NCBI GenBank assembly: GCA_019739215.1
Contig: JAHHDR010000023.1
Location: 1 to 64,000 of the forward strand
From: Rhizobium sp.
GTDB taxonomy: Bacteria; Pseudomonadota; Alphaproteobacteria; Rhizobiales; Rhizobiaceae
Length of the DNA stretch: 64,000 nt
Direction of reading: 5' to 3'
Both the position numbers and the translations under genes were made by a program. Positions 36,343-44,454 of the stretch are shown here, piece by piece. Positions within the stretch are counted from its first letter, which is position 1; the number at the start of each line of letters is the position of its first letter. The notes under the pieces are model-generated. The model saw nothing but the letters and a program-made list of their open reading frames with translations. It ran no database searches and was not told the DNA's origin.

Positions 36343-37596
36343 TTAATGCGGAATGCCGGAGCCGGCGGCTTCGTCGATCAGCCGTCCGGTGCGGAAGCGG
36401 TCGAGGTCGAAAGCCTTCGACAGGTCGTGGTGTTTGCCGGTGGCGAGCAGGTGCGCGAGCATGACCCCGCCGGCGGGAATGGCCTTGAAACCGCCCGTGC
36501 CCCAGCCGCAGCTGAGATAGAGGCCGGGCAGCGGGCTCTCGCCGAAGATCGGCGAGGAATCGGGCGTCACGTCGCAGACGCCGCCCCATTGCCGCATCAG
36601 CTTCAGCTGGCCGATCGAGGGAAACATTTCGAGCAGGCCCGACAGCACGACCTCGAGCTGGGGCAGGTTGCCGCGCTGGGCATAGGACGGCGTGCGGTCA
36701 ATGCCGCCGCCGATGACGAACTCGCCCTTGGCCGACTGGTTGACATAGGTCCCGGTGGCCGGTGCCAGCACGGTGCAGCCGAGCGCCGGCTTGACCGGCT
36801 CGGAGACGCAGGCCTGCAACGTATAGGAGATGATCGGCAGGTCGAAGCCGGCCTTCTTCGCCACCTGCGACGTGTGTCCCGCCACGGCGAGGCCGACATG
36901 GTCGGATCGGATCGGCCCCTTCGAGGTCATCACGCCCCGGCAGCGGCCGCCCTCGATGATGAATTCGGTGACCTCGCAATTCTGGATGATGTCGACGCCG
37001 AACCGGTCGGCGCCGCGCGCATAGCCCCAGGCGACGGCATCATGGCGGGCGGAACCGGCGCGGCCCTGCCAGACGCCGCCCCAGACCGGATAGCGCGCCG
37101 AGGGCGAGAAGTCGTAGAGCGGCACTTTTTCCTTGACCTCGGCGAGGCTGAGGATCTCGGCATCGGTGCCGTTGATCTGCATGGCATTGACCAGACGGGC
37201 GGCGATTTCCATCTCGCCCTTGGAGTGCACCATGGTCAGCACGCCGTGCTGGGAAAACATGATGTTGTAGTTCAACTCCTTCGACAGGCCCTCATAGAGC
37301 TTCATCGAATAGTCGTAGAGATCGGAGCTTTCGGGGTAGAAATAGTTGGAGCGGATCGTGGTCGTGTTGCGTCCGGTATTGCCGCCGCCGAGCCAGCCCT
37401 TCTCGATGACCGCGACATTGGTGACGCCGTGCATCTTGGCCAGATAATAGGCCGTCGCCAGACCATGCCCGCCGCCGCCGATGATGATGGCGTCGTAGCG
37501 CGACTTCGGCTCGGGCGAGCGCCAGGCGGGCTGCCAGCCCTTCTGGTTGGCCAGGCCTTCCTTGAGCAGGGAGAGAGCGGAATAGTGGCGGGTCAT
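36343..37596 (-). CDS. soxB: Sarcosine oxidase beta subunit SoxB
   Basis: The beta subunit of heterotetrameric sarcosine oxidase, where sarcosine is oxidised at covalently bound FMN with FAD. The 417-residue protein begins MTRHYSALSLLKEGL, has the dinucleotide fold YDAIIIGGGGHGLATAYYLA, and the typical GWLGGGNTGRNTTTIRSNY. Later come MRQWGGVCDVTPDSSPI and LYLSCGWGTGGFKAIP near the C-terminus. The ATG at 37596 is preferred over an earlier in-frame start at 37662 because the protein then begins as known SoxB proteins do. It is the first gene of soxBDAG, with a full intergenic repeat upstream. Confidence 0.95.
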   Translation of the reverse strand: MTRHYSALSLLKEGLANQKGWQPAWRSPEPKSRYDAIIIGGGGHGLATAYYLAKMHGVTNVAVIEKGWLGGGNTGRNTTTIRSNYFYPESSDLYDYSMKLYEGLSKELNYNIMFSQHGVLTMVHSKGEMEIAARLVNAMQINGTDAEILSLAEVKEKVPLYDFSPSARYPVWGGVWQGRAGSARHDAVAWGYARGADRFGVDIIQNCEVTEFIIEGGRCRGVMTSKGPIRSDHVGLAVAGHTSQVAKKAGFDLPIISYTLQACVSEPVKPALGCTVLAPATGTYVNQSAKGEFVIGGGIDRTPSYAQRGNLPQLEVVLSGLLEMFPSIGQLKLMRQWGGVCDVTPDSSPIFGESPLPGLYLSCGWGTGGFKAIPAGGVMLAHLLATGKHHDLSKAFDLDRFRTGRLIDEAAGSGIPH

Positions 37597-37660
37597 GCGG
37601 ATGACCTTGCTGTTGCGCTCATGAATTTCCCCTTTTCGGATCACTTTAGGGGTGGTTTTC

Positions 37661-37863
37661 ACCCCTCACCAACTTCGGCCAACGGTTCGCTATGCTCACC
37701 GGGCCTTCGTATCCTCTCCCACAAGGGGAGAGGTAAACCTGGGGCGCCGCCTTGCCACAAGGCAAGGCCGCGCTTGTGGCACCCCTACCTCTCCCCTCGT
37801 GGGAGAGGATAGCTCGTCCCCAAGAGCCGTTAGGCGATTGGCTGGACGAACTTGGTGAGGGGT
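37661..37863. repeat. Rhizobial intergenic palindromic repeat, copy 2 (full)
   Basis: Same structure as the copy at 35839-36040: acccctcaccaac at the left, inner inverted arms around cctctcccacaaggggagagg, and ttggtgaggggtt at the right. It lies between soxB and the dimethylglycine dehydrogenase-like gene. A short central segment differs from copy 1 (it encodes 'ccttgccacaaggcaagg', itself palindromic). Confidence 0.8.
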
Positions 37864-37894
37864 TGGGCCGCACCCGACCGCGCGGCCAGCCGCA

Positions 37895-40324
37895 TTATCC
37901 CCGCATCACTTTGCCCATCGGATCATAGGGCGAATCCTTGATGATCCGGCAGGCCTTCTCGTCGCCGACGATATGGGTGCTGAGCTCCGTGCCCGGCACG
38001 GCATATTCCTTCTCGATCAGCGCCAGCGCGAGCGACTTGCCGATCGTGTAGCCGTAGCCACCCGATGTGACGTAGCCGATCATCTTGCCGTCCTTCCAGA
38101 TCGGCTCGTAACCGGAGGCGTCCGCGTCGGTCGCGTCGACTTCCAGCGTCACCAGCCGGCGCTTGGCCGACTGGGTTTCCTTTTCGGCGACGGCGGCCTG
38201 CTTGCCGACGAAGTCCGACTTGGAGAAGTCGATGAAGCGATCGAACAGGGTTTCCTGCGGCGTATAGGCCTGGGTGAATTCCCTCGACCAGATGCCATAG
38301 CTCTTTTCGAGACGCATGGAGAGCGAGGCGCCGAAGCCGACTTCTTTCAGCCCGATATCCCGGCCCGCCTTGAGAAGCGCGTCGCGGACGGTGCGGTGAT
38401 AGGGGGCGGGCACATTGATCTCGAAACCCATCTCGCCGGTCACCGACATGCGGCCGACCTTGGCGGTGGCCAGCCCGATATCGACATTTCTGCAGCCGAG
38501 GAACTTCAGGCCGGCATTGGAGACATCGTCCTCGGTCGCGCGCTGCAACACGTCGCGCGACTTGGGACCGCAGAGCGAGAAGCCGACCCAGTCGTCCGAC
38601 AGATCCCGGACCGAGACGCCGTCCTGGGCGAACTGATCGAACCAGCGCATGTGCCATTCGCGCAGGTAGTAGGAACCCATGATCCAGTAGGTGCCATCGC
38701 CCCAGTTGAAGATCGTGAGGTCGCCCTTGAGCTTGCCGTTCGGGGCGAGCATCGGCGCCAGAACCGAGCGACCGGGCTTCGGGATCTTGCAGGCGAAGAC
38801 GCGGTCGAGCCATTTTTCGGCATTGGGACCGGCGACTTCATAGCGCGAATAGCCGGAAATATCGATCAGGCCGGCATTCTCGCGGGTGTGCAGCACTTCC
38901 TTGCCGATGATGTCGAAGGCGGTGGAGCGGCGCAGCGTGTGGTTTTCGACATAGTCCTTGGGCGCGAAGTAAAGCGGCACTTCGAGACCCCAGGACACCC
39001 CCCAGCGGGCGCCGGCCTCGGTCATCTGGTCGTAGGACGGAGAGACCTTGAGCGGGCGGCCGGCGGGCAGCTGCTGGTTGGGGTAGGTCATGACGAAGCG
39101 GCGGGAATAGAACTGGCCGGTGGTTTCCTTGATGTACTGCCGGCTGGTGGAATGCTTGCCGTAGCGGGCGATGTCCATGCCGAAGATGTCGTCTTCCGGC
39201 TCGCCGAAGATCATCCATTCGGCCAGCGCCTTGCCGACGCCGCCGCCCTGCATGAAGCCGGCCATGACGCCGCAGGCAACCCAGTAGTTCTGGACGCCGC
39301 GCACCGGGCCGACCAGAGGATTGCCGTCCGGGGTGAAGGTGAAGGCGCCGTTGACCCAGCGCTTGATGCCGGCGGTTTCGAGCATCGGATAGCGCTCGTA
39401 GGACAGCGTCAATTCATGCTCGATACGCTCGGGGTCTTCCTGGATCAGGTCGAAGCCGTAGTCCCAGGGTGCGCCATCCATGTTCCAGTGGCGGTGATCC
39501 ATCTCATAGATGCCGAGCAGGATGCCCTTCTGCTCCTGGCGGAGATAGGAGAAGCCGTCGAGGTCGACCATGGTCGGCAGTTCGGGGCCCTTGAATTCCT
39601 GGATTTCGGGAATTGCCTCGGTGACGAGATACATGTGCTCGAGCGGCGAGACCGGCAGTTCGAGGCCGGCCATGCGGCCGACCTGCTTGGCCCACAGGCC
39701 CCCGGCATTGATGACGTGCTCGGCATTGATCGTGCCCTGCTCGGTGACGACGTCCCATGAGCCGTCGGGCGTCTGGCTGAGTTCCATCACCCGGTTCTTC
39801 TCGACGATCGAGGCGCCGCGCATACGGGCGGCCTTGGCATAGGAGTGAACCACGGCAGAGGGGTCGATATGACCTTCATTCTCGGCGAACATGCCGCCGA
39901 TGATGCCGTCCGGCTTGATGAAGGGGAATTTTTCGAGGATTTCCTCGACGCCGATCATGCGGACATCGTCGATGCCGGTCGACTGGAAGACGCGAAGCGA
40001 GGCTTTCAGCGCATCCCACCGGTCGGGGTTGCAGGCATAGGAAATGCCGCCGGTCGTGTGCTTGGAAATGTTGACGCCCGATTCCTTCTCGACCTCGGAA
40101 AGCAGGTCGATCGTATAGGCGTGAAGCTGCGCCACGTTCGGGTTGGAGTTGAGCGCATGGAAGCCGCCGGCCGCATGCCAGGACGAACCCGATGTCAGCA
40201 CGTTGCGCTCGATCAGCAGCGTGTCCGACCAGCCATATTTGGCGAGATGATAAAGAATGGCGGTACCCACCACGCCACCACCGATGACCACGACCTTGTA
40301 ATGCGACTTCACGTCCCGCTCCAT
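37895..40324 (-). CDS. Dimethylglycine dehydrogenase-like FAD/GcvT protein
   Basis: An 809-residue flavoprotein of the dimethylglycine/sarcosine dehydrogenase family. The N-terminal DAO fold has YKVVVIGGGVVGTAILYHLA and TSGSSWHAAGGFHAL, where the His occupies the position of covalent FAD attachment in the family. The C-terminal half is a GcvT/folate-binding domain (LIDISGYSRYEVAGPNAEKW, APNGKLKGDLTIFNWG, GEMGFEINVPAPYH). Expected reaction: oxidative demethylation of an N-methylated amino acid with transfer of the C1 unit to tetrahydrofolate. The exact substrate is uncertain. ATG at 40324 (MERDVKSHYKVV) is preferred to one seven codons earlier. It follows the second MttB-like gene and carries its own conserved upstream motif. 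Confidence 0.9.
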   Translation of the reverse strand: MERDVKSHYKVVVIGGGVVGTAILYHLAKYGWSDTLLIERNVLTSGSSWHAAGGFHALNSNPNVAQLHAYTIDLLSEVEKESGVNISKHTTGGISYACNPDRWDALKASLRVFQSTGIDDVRMIGVEEILEKFPFIKPDGIIGGMFAENEGHIDPSAVVHSYAKAARMRGASIVEKNRVMELSQTPDGSWDVVTEQGTINAEHVINAGGLWAKQVGRMAGLELPVSPLEHMYLVTEAIPEIQEFKGPELPTMVDLDGFSYLRQEQKGILLGIYEMDHRHWNMDGAPWDYGFDLIQEDPERIEHELTLSYERYPMLETAGIKRWVNGAFTFTPDGNPLVGPVRGVQNYWVACGVMAGFMQGGGVGKALAEWMIFGEPEDDIFGMDIARYGKHSTSRQYIKETTGQFYSRRFVMTYPNQQLPAGRPLKVSPSYDQMTEAGARWGVSWGLEVPLYFAPKDYVENHTLRRSTAFDIIGKEVLHTRENAGLIDISGYSRYEVAGPNAEKWLDRVFACKIPKPGRSVLAPMLAPNGKLKGDLTIFNWGDGTYWIMGSYYLREWHMRWFDQFAQDGVSVRDLSDDWVGFSLCGPKSRDVLQRATEDDVSNAGLKFLGCRNVDIGLATAKVGRMSVTGEMGFEINVPAPYHRTVRDALLKAGRDIGLKEVGFGASLSMRLEKSYGIWSREFTQAYTPQETLFDRFIDFSKSDFVGKQAAVAEKETQSAKRRLVTLEVDATDADASGYEPIWKDGKMIGYVTSGGYGYTIGKSLALALIEKEYAVPGTELSTHIVGDEKACRIIKDSPYDPMGKVMRG

Positions 40325-40354
40325 CCGTTCAAAAAGGGTCAACACCCATGTTTG

Positions 40355-40372
40355 TCTGTACAGTTATGTCCA
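40355..40372 (-). promoter_or_regulatory. Conserved upstream motif, site A
   Basis: The minus-strand motif TGGACATAACTGTACAGA lies 30 bases before the ATG of the dimethylglycine dehydrogenase-like gene. It matches 16 of 18 bases of a site at 42004-42021 in the same position before the second MttB-like gene. It contains the palindrome TGTACA, a common core of GntR-type operators. It may also overlap the promoter. Confidence 0.5.
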
Positions 40373-40419
40373 CGCCATGACTAGCGCAGGGGAGGCCTGC
40401 ACACATGCGTTTTTCCGAC

Positions 40420-41970
40420 CTAGGACACGGCTTCCGCGCCGCCCTCGGACATGCGCTTCGAAATGAAGCTGTCCAGGACGTCTCCGATCTCCCCGGCGCG
40501 ATTGATCGGCCTGTAGTCGTCCACCACGCGCTTCCAGATGCCGTTGGCGCGCTCCGTCGCGGTCTTCGATCCGCTTTCCGTCCAGTTGCCGAAATTCGAC
40601 AGGTCGGCGACCAGTGGCTGGTAGAAGGCGGTGCGGTAGCGCGCCATCGTATGGGCGGCGGCGAAGAAGTGGCCGCCCGGCTGCACCTCGGCTATGGCGT
40701 CGTAGCCGATCGCCTCGGCATCGCCCGGCGTCGGCTGGAAGAGTTCGGCGACCGTCTGCAAGGCCTCGATATCCGTGATCAGCTTCTCGTAGGAGACCGA
40801 CAGCCCGCCTTCCATCCAGCCCGCGGCGTGGATGCAAAGCGTGGCACCCGCCAGCACGCTGCCCCAGAGCGCGAACTGCGTCTCGTGCGCGGCCTGCGCA
40901 TCCGAAACATTCGAAGCCGAGCCGCCGCCGGAACGCCAGGGCAGGCCGGTCAGCCGCGCGAGCTGGCCCGCGCCAAGCGTCGCCTTGACATGTTCGGGCG
41001 TTCCGAAGGCCGGCGCGCCGGACTTCATGTCGACATTCGAGGAAAAGCTGCCATAGACCACGGGCGCGCCAGGCCGGACGCTCTGGGCGAGTGTGATGCC
41101 CGCCAGTGCTTCGGCATGTTGCAGGGTCAGCGCGCCCGCCACCGTGATCGGCGCCATCGCACCGGCGAGGCAGAAGGGCGTGATCACCGAGATCTGCCCG
41201 GCCCTGGCGAAATCGATGATGCCCTGCGCCATGGGTATGTCGAGCTGGCGCGGCGAATTGGTGTTGATGACCGTGTAGCACCAGGCGTTGTCACGGAACT
41301 CGTCATGCGACACGCCGCGCGCCAGCCGCATCATCTCGAAGGCGTCCTCCGATTGCGGCGTGCCGCGCGCATAGACGAAGGGCATCTTGTCGGACAGGGT
41401 GAGCTGCGTTCGGGACACGGCATAATGCCGGTATTTCACATCGACATCCTGCGCCTCGACATAGGGACCCTGCATGTGGAGAACGTCGAAGCTCTGCACG
41501 ATCTTGGTCAGCGCCTCGAAGTCCGCCAGCGACCCCGCGCGGCGGCCGCGATCGAGATCGGTCACGTTCGGCGCGCCGGAGCCGGCGAGGAACATCATGT
41601 TGCCGAGTTCGAAGGTCAGATCGCGCGACGCGGCGCCGGCACGCGCCTTGATCGAACGCGGCGCGGCGGCCAGCGCCGCCTCGACGATGTCGCGGCCGAT
41701 GCGGACCATATGCGTGTCGTCGTCGACGATGGCGCCGGCGTCGCGATAGACCTTTCGCGCGTCGGGCAGCAGCACCTTGATGCCGAGTTCCTCGAGCACG
41801 CGAAGGGCGGTCTCATGGATGGCGGCGACCTCGTCCTCGGAAAAGACCGGCTGGGGGGCGAAGCTGTTTTTCAGATTGCGGTAATCGGGCTTGCGGACCG
41901 TCAGCGTCCGGTCGTCGCCTGGCCGATGACGCCGCTCGCGGCGGGTCTGGTGCAGCATCTCGTCGATCAT
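40420..41970 (-). CDS. MttB-superfamily methyltransferase without pyrrolysine (copy 2)
   Basis: A 516-residue MttB-superfamily protein with a basic N-terminus (MIDEMLHQTRRERRHRPGDD), the core NVTDLDRGRRAGSLADF, VINTNSPRQLDIPMAQG and ITVAGALTLQHAEALAGITL, and the C-terminal GGHFFAAAHTMARYRTAFYQP. No amber codon interrupts it, so it is a non-pyrrolysine member. It shares architecture with copy 1 at 25121-26656 but is clearly diverged, so the two may act on different amines. ATG at 41970 has aagggag eight bases upstream. It lies 95 bases upstream of the dimethylglycine dehydrogenase-like gene on the same strand and is divergent from the enolase-superfamily gene. As with copy 1, no corrinoid partner is visible. 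Confidence 0.9.
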   Translation of the reverse strand: MIDEMLHQTRRERRHRPGDDRTLTVRKPDYRNLKNSFAPQPVFSEDEVAAIHETALRVLEELGIKVLLPDARKVYRDAGAIVDDDTHMVRIGRDIVEAALAAAPRSIKARAGAASRDLTFELGNMMFLAGSGAPNVTDLDRGRRAGSLADFEALTKIVQSFDVLHMQGPYVEAQDVDVKYRHYAVSRTQLTLSDKMPFVYARGTPQSEDAFEMMRLARGVSHDEFRDNAWCYTVINTNSPRQLDIPMAQGIIDFARAGQISVITPFCLAGAMAPITVAGALTLQHAEALAGITLAQSVRPGAPVVYGSFSSNVDMKSGAPAFGTPEHVKATLGAGQLARLTGLPWRSGGGSASNVSDAQAAHETQFALWGSVLAGATLCIHAAGWMEGGLSVSYEKLITDIEALQTVAELFQPTPGDAEAIGYDAIAEVQPGGHFFAAAHTMARYRTAFYQPLVADLSNFGNWTESGSKTATERANGIWKRVVDDYRPINRAGEIGDVLDSFISKRMSEGGAEAVS

Positions 41971-42003
41971 TGTTCGCTCCCTTGCTGCGGGGAATGAAAC
42001 ATT

Positions 42004-42021
42004 TCTGTACATCTATGTCCA
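42004..42021 (-). promoter_or_regulatory. Conserved upstream motif, site B
   Basis: The minus-strand motif TGGACATAGATGTACAGA lies 33 bases before the ATG of the second MttB-like gene and 56 bases before the divergent enolase-superfamily gene. It is nearly identical to site A at 40355-40372. Its position suggests control of both divergent transcripts. Confidence 0.5.
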
Positions 42022-42077
42022 GAGATGATTGCGGATTTTTTTATGACTGCTAGGCTCGTCCGAAAGGGAGTACCCGC

Positions 42078-43247
42078 ATGAAGATCGCCGCCATCCGCGC
42101 CACGCCCGTCAACATCCCCTTCACCGCACCCTATCGCTTCTCCTATGGCTCGATCGCCTCGCTGACCAAGACGGTGATCGAACTGGAAACCGTGGATGGC
42201 GTGATCGGGCTCGGCGAATGCGCTGATGGCGACAGGTCGGCAGATGCACTGGCGGCCGGCGCCAGGATCATCGGGCTTGATGTCAGGGACATCGCCACGG
42301 CCGAGCGCCGGCTGGTGCCCGCCATGCGCTACACGCCCTGGGGAAATGTGACCGCCGCGCGCCGCGTCTTCGGCGGCATCGAGATGGCGATGTGGGACGC
42401 GCGCGGCAAGGCCGAGGGCGTGCCGCTCCATCTGCTGCTCGGCGGCGCGGTTCGGACCGAGATCCCGCTGACCGAATATTTCAGCTACCGCTTTGCCGGC
42501 CCGCGCGATCCGGGCGAAGCCTCGCCGGTCGAGGTGGCGCGCTATTGTGCCCGGATGATCGAGGATCACGGCTCGGATATCTTCGAAGGCAAGATGGGCA
42601 CGGTCGGCCTCGACGAGGAACTGACCATGCTGCGCGAAATCCGTGCAGCCATTGGTGACCGGCCTCTCCGGCTCGACGCCAATGGCGGCTGGACCGTGCC
42701 GACGGCGCGCGATGTGCTGCGACGCGTCGAGGCCTTCGACATCCAGTGGTTCGAGGAGCCGGTCGAGACCTATGAGGAAATGGCCGAACTGCGCAAAAAC
42801 TCCTCCATCAGCTTCTCCGCCCATGCCATCGACCTGCCCAAGGCGGCCGCACTCCGCTGCCCCGACACCATCGTCACCAATATCAACGAGCATGGCGGCA
42901 TCCGCCGCACGGTGGATTTCATCCGCGCCTGCGAGACCTTCAATGTCGGCTTCCGCTTCCATTCCGGCGAGACCGGCATCGCCAGCGCCGCCTATCTGCA
43001 TCTGACGGCCGCCATCGAGCATGTCAGTGAAGCCAGCCAGACCTTGTTCCGCTGGTACGCGGATGATGTCATCGGGGGCGGGCCTTTCGTGATGAAGAAC
43101 GGGGTCGTGAAGGTGCCGGAAGGGCCGGGACTTGGGGTGACGCTTGATCCGGTTGCGCTGAAGCGCTGCCATGAACGGTTCCTGGTCGAGGGGTCTTTTC
43201 CGGGAGCGAAGAATACGGCTTATGGGGATGGATTTCGGAAGCGGTGA
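42078..43247 (+). CDS. Enolase-superfamily (mandelate racemase/glucarate dehydratase-like) protein
   Basis: A 389-residue mandelate racemase/muconate lactonizing-type enzyme. The N-terminal capping domain is MKIAAIRATPVNIPFTAPYR, and the barrel carries FEGKMGTVGLDEEL (Lys), RLDANGGWT (Asp ligand), QWFEEPVET (Glu ligand) and FRFHSGETGIASAAY (His, as in glucarate dehydratase-like members). At the usual third metal ligand I read SAHAIDL rather than Asp or Asn, so it may be an atypical member. In known hydroxyproline betaine clusters an enolase-superfamily epimerase (HpbD) opens the pathway, so a racemase or epimerase of a betaine is one idea. A sugar-acid dehydratase is the other. A gcatgaagatc start follows a gaaagggag ribosome site. 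Confidence 0.85.
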   Translation: MKIAAIRATPVNIPFTAPYRFSYGSIASLTKTVIELETVDGVIGLGECADGDRSADALAAGARIIGLDVRDIATAERRLVPAMRYTPWGNVTAARRVFGGIEMAMWDARGKAEGVPLHLLLGGAVRTEIPLTEYFSYRFAGPRDPGEASPVEVARYCARMIEDHGSDIFEGKMGTVGLDEELTMLREIRAAIGDRPLRLDANGGWTVPTARDVLRRVEAFDIQWFEEPVETYEEMAELRKNSSISFSAHAIDLPKAAALRCPDTIVTNINEHGGIRRTVDFIRACETFNVGFRFHSGETGIASAAYLHLTAAIEHVSEASQTLFRWYADDVIGGGPFVMKNGVVKVPEGPGLGVTLDPVALKRCHERFLVEGSFPGAKNTAYGDGFRKR

Positions 43248-43260
43248 GGCGGTGACATAG

Positions 43261-43350
43261 GAGCATGGCACCTTACGTCTCCCCTTGTTGGAGAGGATAG
43301 TTCGTCCCCACGAGCCGAAGGCAATTAGTCGGACGAACTTGGTGAGGGGT
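43261..43350. repeat. Rhizobial intergenic repeat, right half only (copy 3)
   Basis: A degenerate right half of the element seen at 35839-36040 and 37661-37863, running from gagcatggcaccttacgtct to cttggtgaggggt. Several mismatches weaken its hairpin (cttgttggagagg). The left half is absent. It lies between the enolase-superfamily gene and the Ldh-family gene. Confidence 0.7.
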
Positions 43351-43431
43351 TAAAGCAACCTCGGCTACTTGTTAAACCAGTCGAGGCGGGGGTATTCCTT
43401 CGCTCAACGTATAGACATAGAGGACTCCGCC

Positions 43432-44451
43432 ATGGCCAAGACCGTCAAGCTCACCGCCGACCAGGCTTCCGACCTGATTTTCGACGCTCTTGTGGGCGCT
43501 GGCACCGTGGCGCGCAATGCCCGCTACTTCGCCGACGCGATCCTCGACACCGAATTGTCGGGCCTTGAAGGCCACGGCTTCTACTGGCTGCAATATTATT
43601 GCGAGCATGTGCAGACCGGCAAGGTTGACGGCAAGGCGACGCCGGTAGTCAAGCGCATGACCAATGTTTCCTTCCGCATCGATGCCAAGAACGGCTTCGC
43701 CCATCCGGCGATCGAAAAGGGCTTTGCCCATCTGATCCCGGCAGCGCAGGAATATGGCATCGCCGCCATGGCAATCCACAATTCCTACAATGCCGCCACG
43801 CTCGGCTATCACACCGGCTTCATCGCACAGCAGGGGCTCGTCGCTTTCGGCTTCACCAATTCGACGCCGGCGATCGCGCCGGTCGGGGGTTCCAAGCCGG
43901 TCATCGGGACCAATCCGATGAGCTTCGCCGTGCCGGGGCGCAAGGGCCGCATTGCCTTCCTCATCGACCAGTCCTCGTCGCAGGTTCCCTGGACCGCGGT
44001 GAAGCGGGCGGCGGAGGAGCATCAGGTGATCCCGCTCGGATGGGCGATCGACCGACAGGGCCAGCCGACCACCGATCCCGAGGAGGGCCTCAAGGGCTCG
44101 ATGGCCCCGGCCGGCGGCTACAAGGGCTTTGGCATGGGCCTGATCGTCGAGACCATGTGTGCCGCCGTCGCGGGCGCCAATCGCGGACAGGAGATGGGCT
44201 CGATGATGGAGAATGACGGCCTGCCGGTCGGCAACGGCCAGTTCTTCATCGCGCTGGACCCGAAGATTTTCTCCGGCGGCCTGTTCGAGAAGCAGATCGA
44301 GCGGCTGGTGGCCTCGATCACGGCCCAGCCCGGCGCGCGCCTGCCCAACCAGCGGCGACAGGAAAACATCAAGAAGAACCTCAAGGCCGGGCTGACGATC
44401 GACAAGGCCCTCTACGACAAGATCAAGACCTACACCGAACGGCACGTCTGA
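43432..44451 (+). CDS. Ldh-family (malate/L-lactate dehydrogenase-like) NAD(P)-dependent oxidoreductase
   Basis: A 339-residue member of the malate/lactate/ureidoglycolate dehydrogenase-like family (not the Rossmann-fold lactate dehydrogenases). Typical pieces are GLEGHGFYWLQYYCEHVQTG (with the active-site His in GHG), NSYNAATLGYHTGFIAQQG, the nucleotide-contact SKPVIGTNPMSFAVPG, and GGYKGFGMGLIVETMC. Family members reduce or oxidise 2-keto or 2-imino acids; one branch reduces cyclic imino acids such as pyrroline-2-carboxylate. That would fit proline-betaine chemistry, but this is inference. The ATG at 43432 is preferred over a start 21 codons upstream lying in the repeat-flanking DNA. It converges on the LysR gene. 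Confidence 0.87.
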   Translation: MAKTVKLTADQASDLIFDALVGAGTVARNARYFADAILDTELSGLEGHGFYWLQYYCEHVQTGKVDGKATPVVKRMTNVSFRIDAKNGFAHPAIEKGFAHLIPAAQEYGIAAMAIHNSYNAATLGYHTGFIAQQGLVAFGFTNSTPAIAPVGGSKPVIGTNPMSFAVPGRKGRIAFLIDQSSSQVPWTAVKRAAEEHQVIPLGWAIDRQGQPTTDPEEGLKGSMAPAGGYKGFGMGLIVETMCAAVAGANRGQEMGSMMENDGLPVGNGQFFIALDPKIFSGGLFEKQIERLVASITAQPGARLPNQRRQENIKKNLKAGLTIDKALYDKIKTYTERHV

Positions 44452-44454
44452 GCA

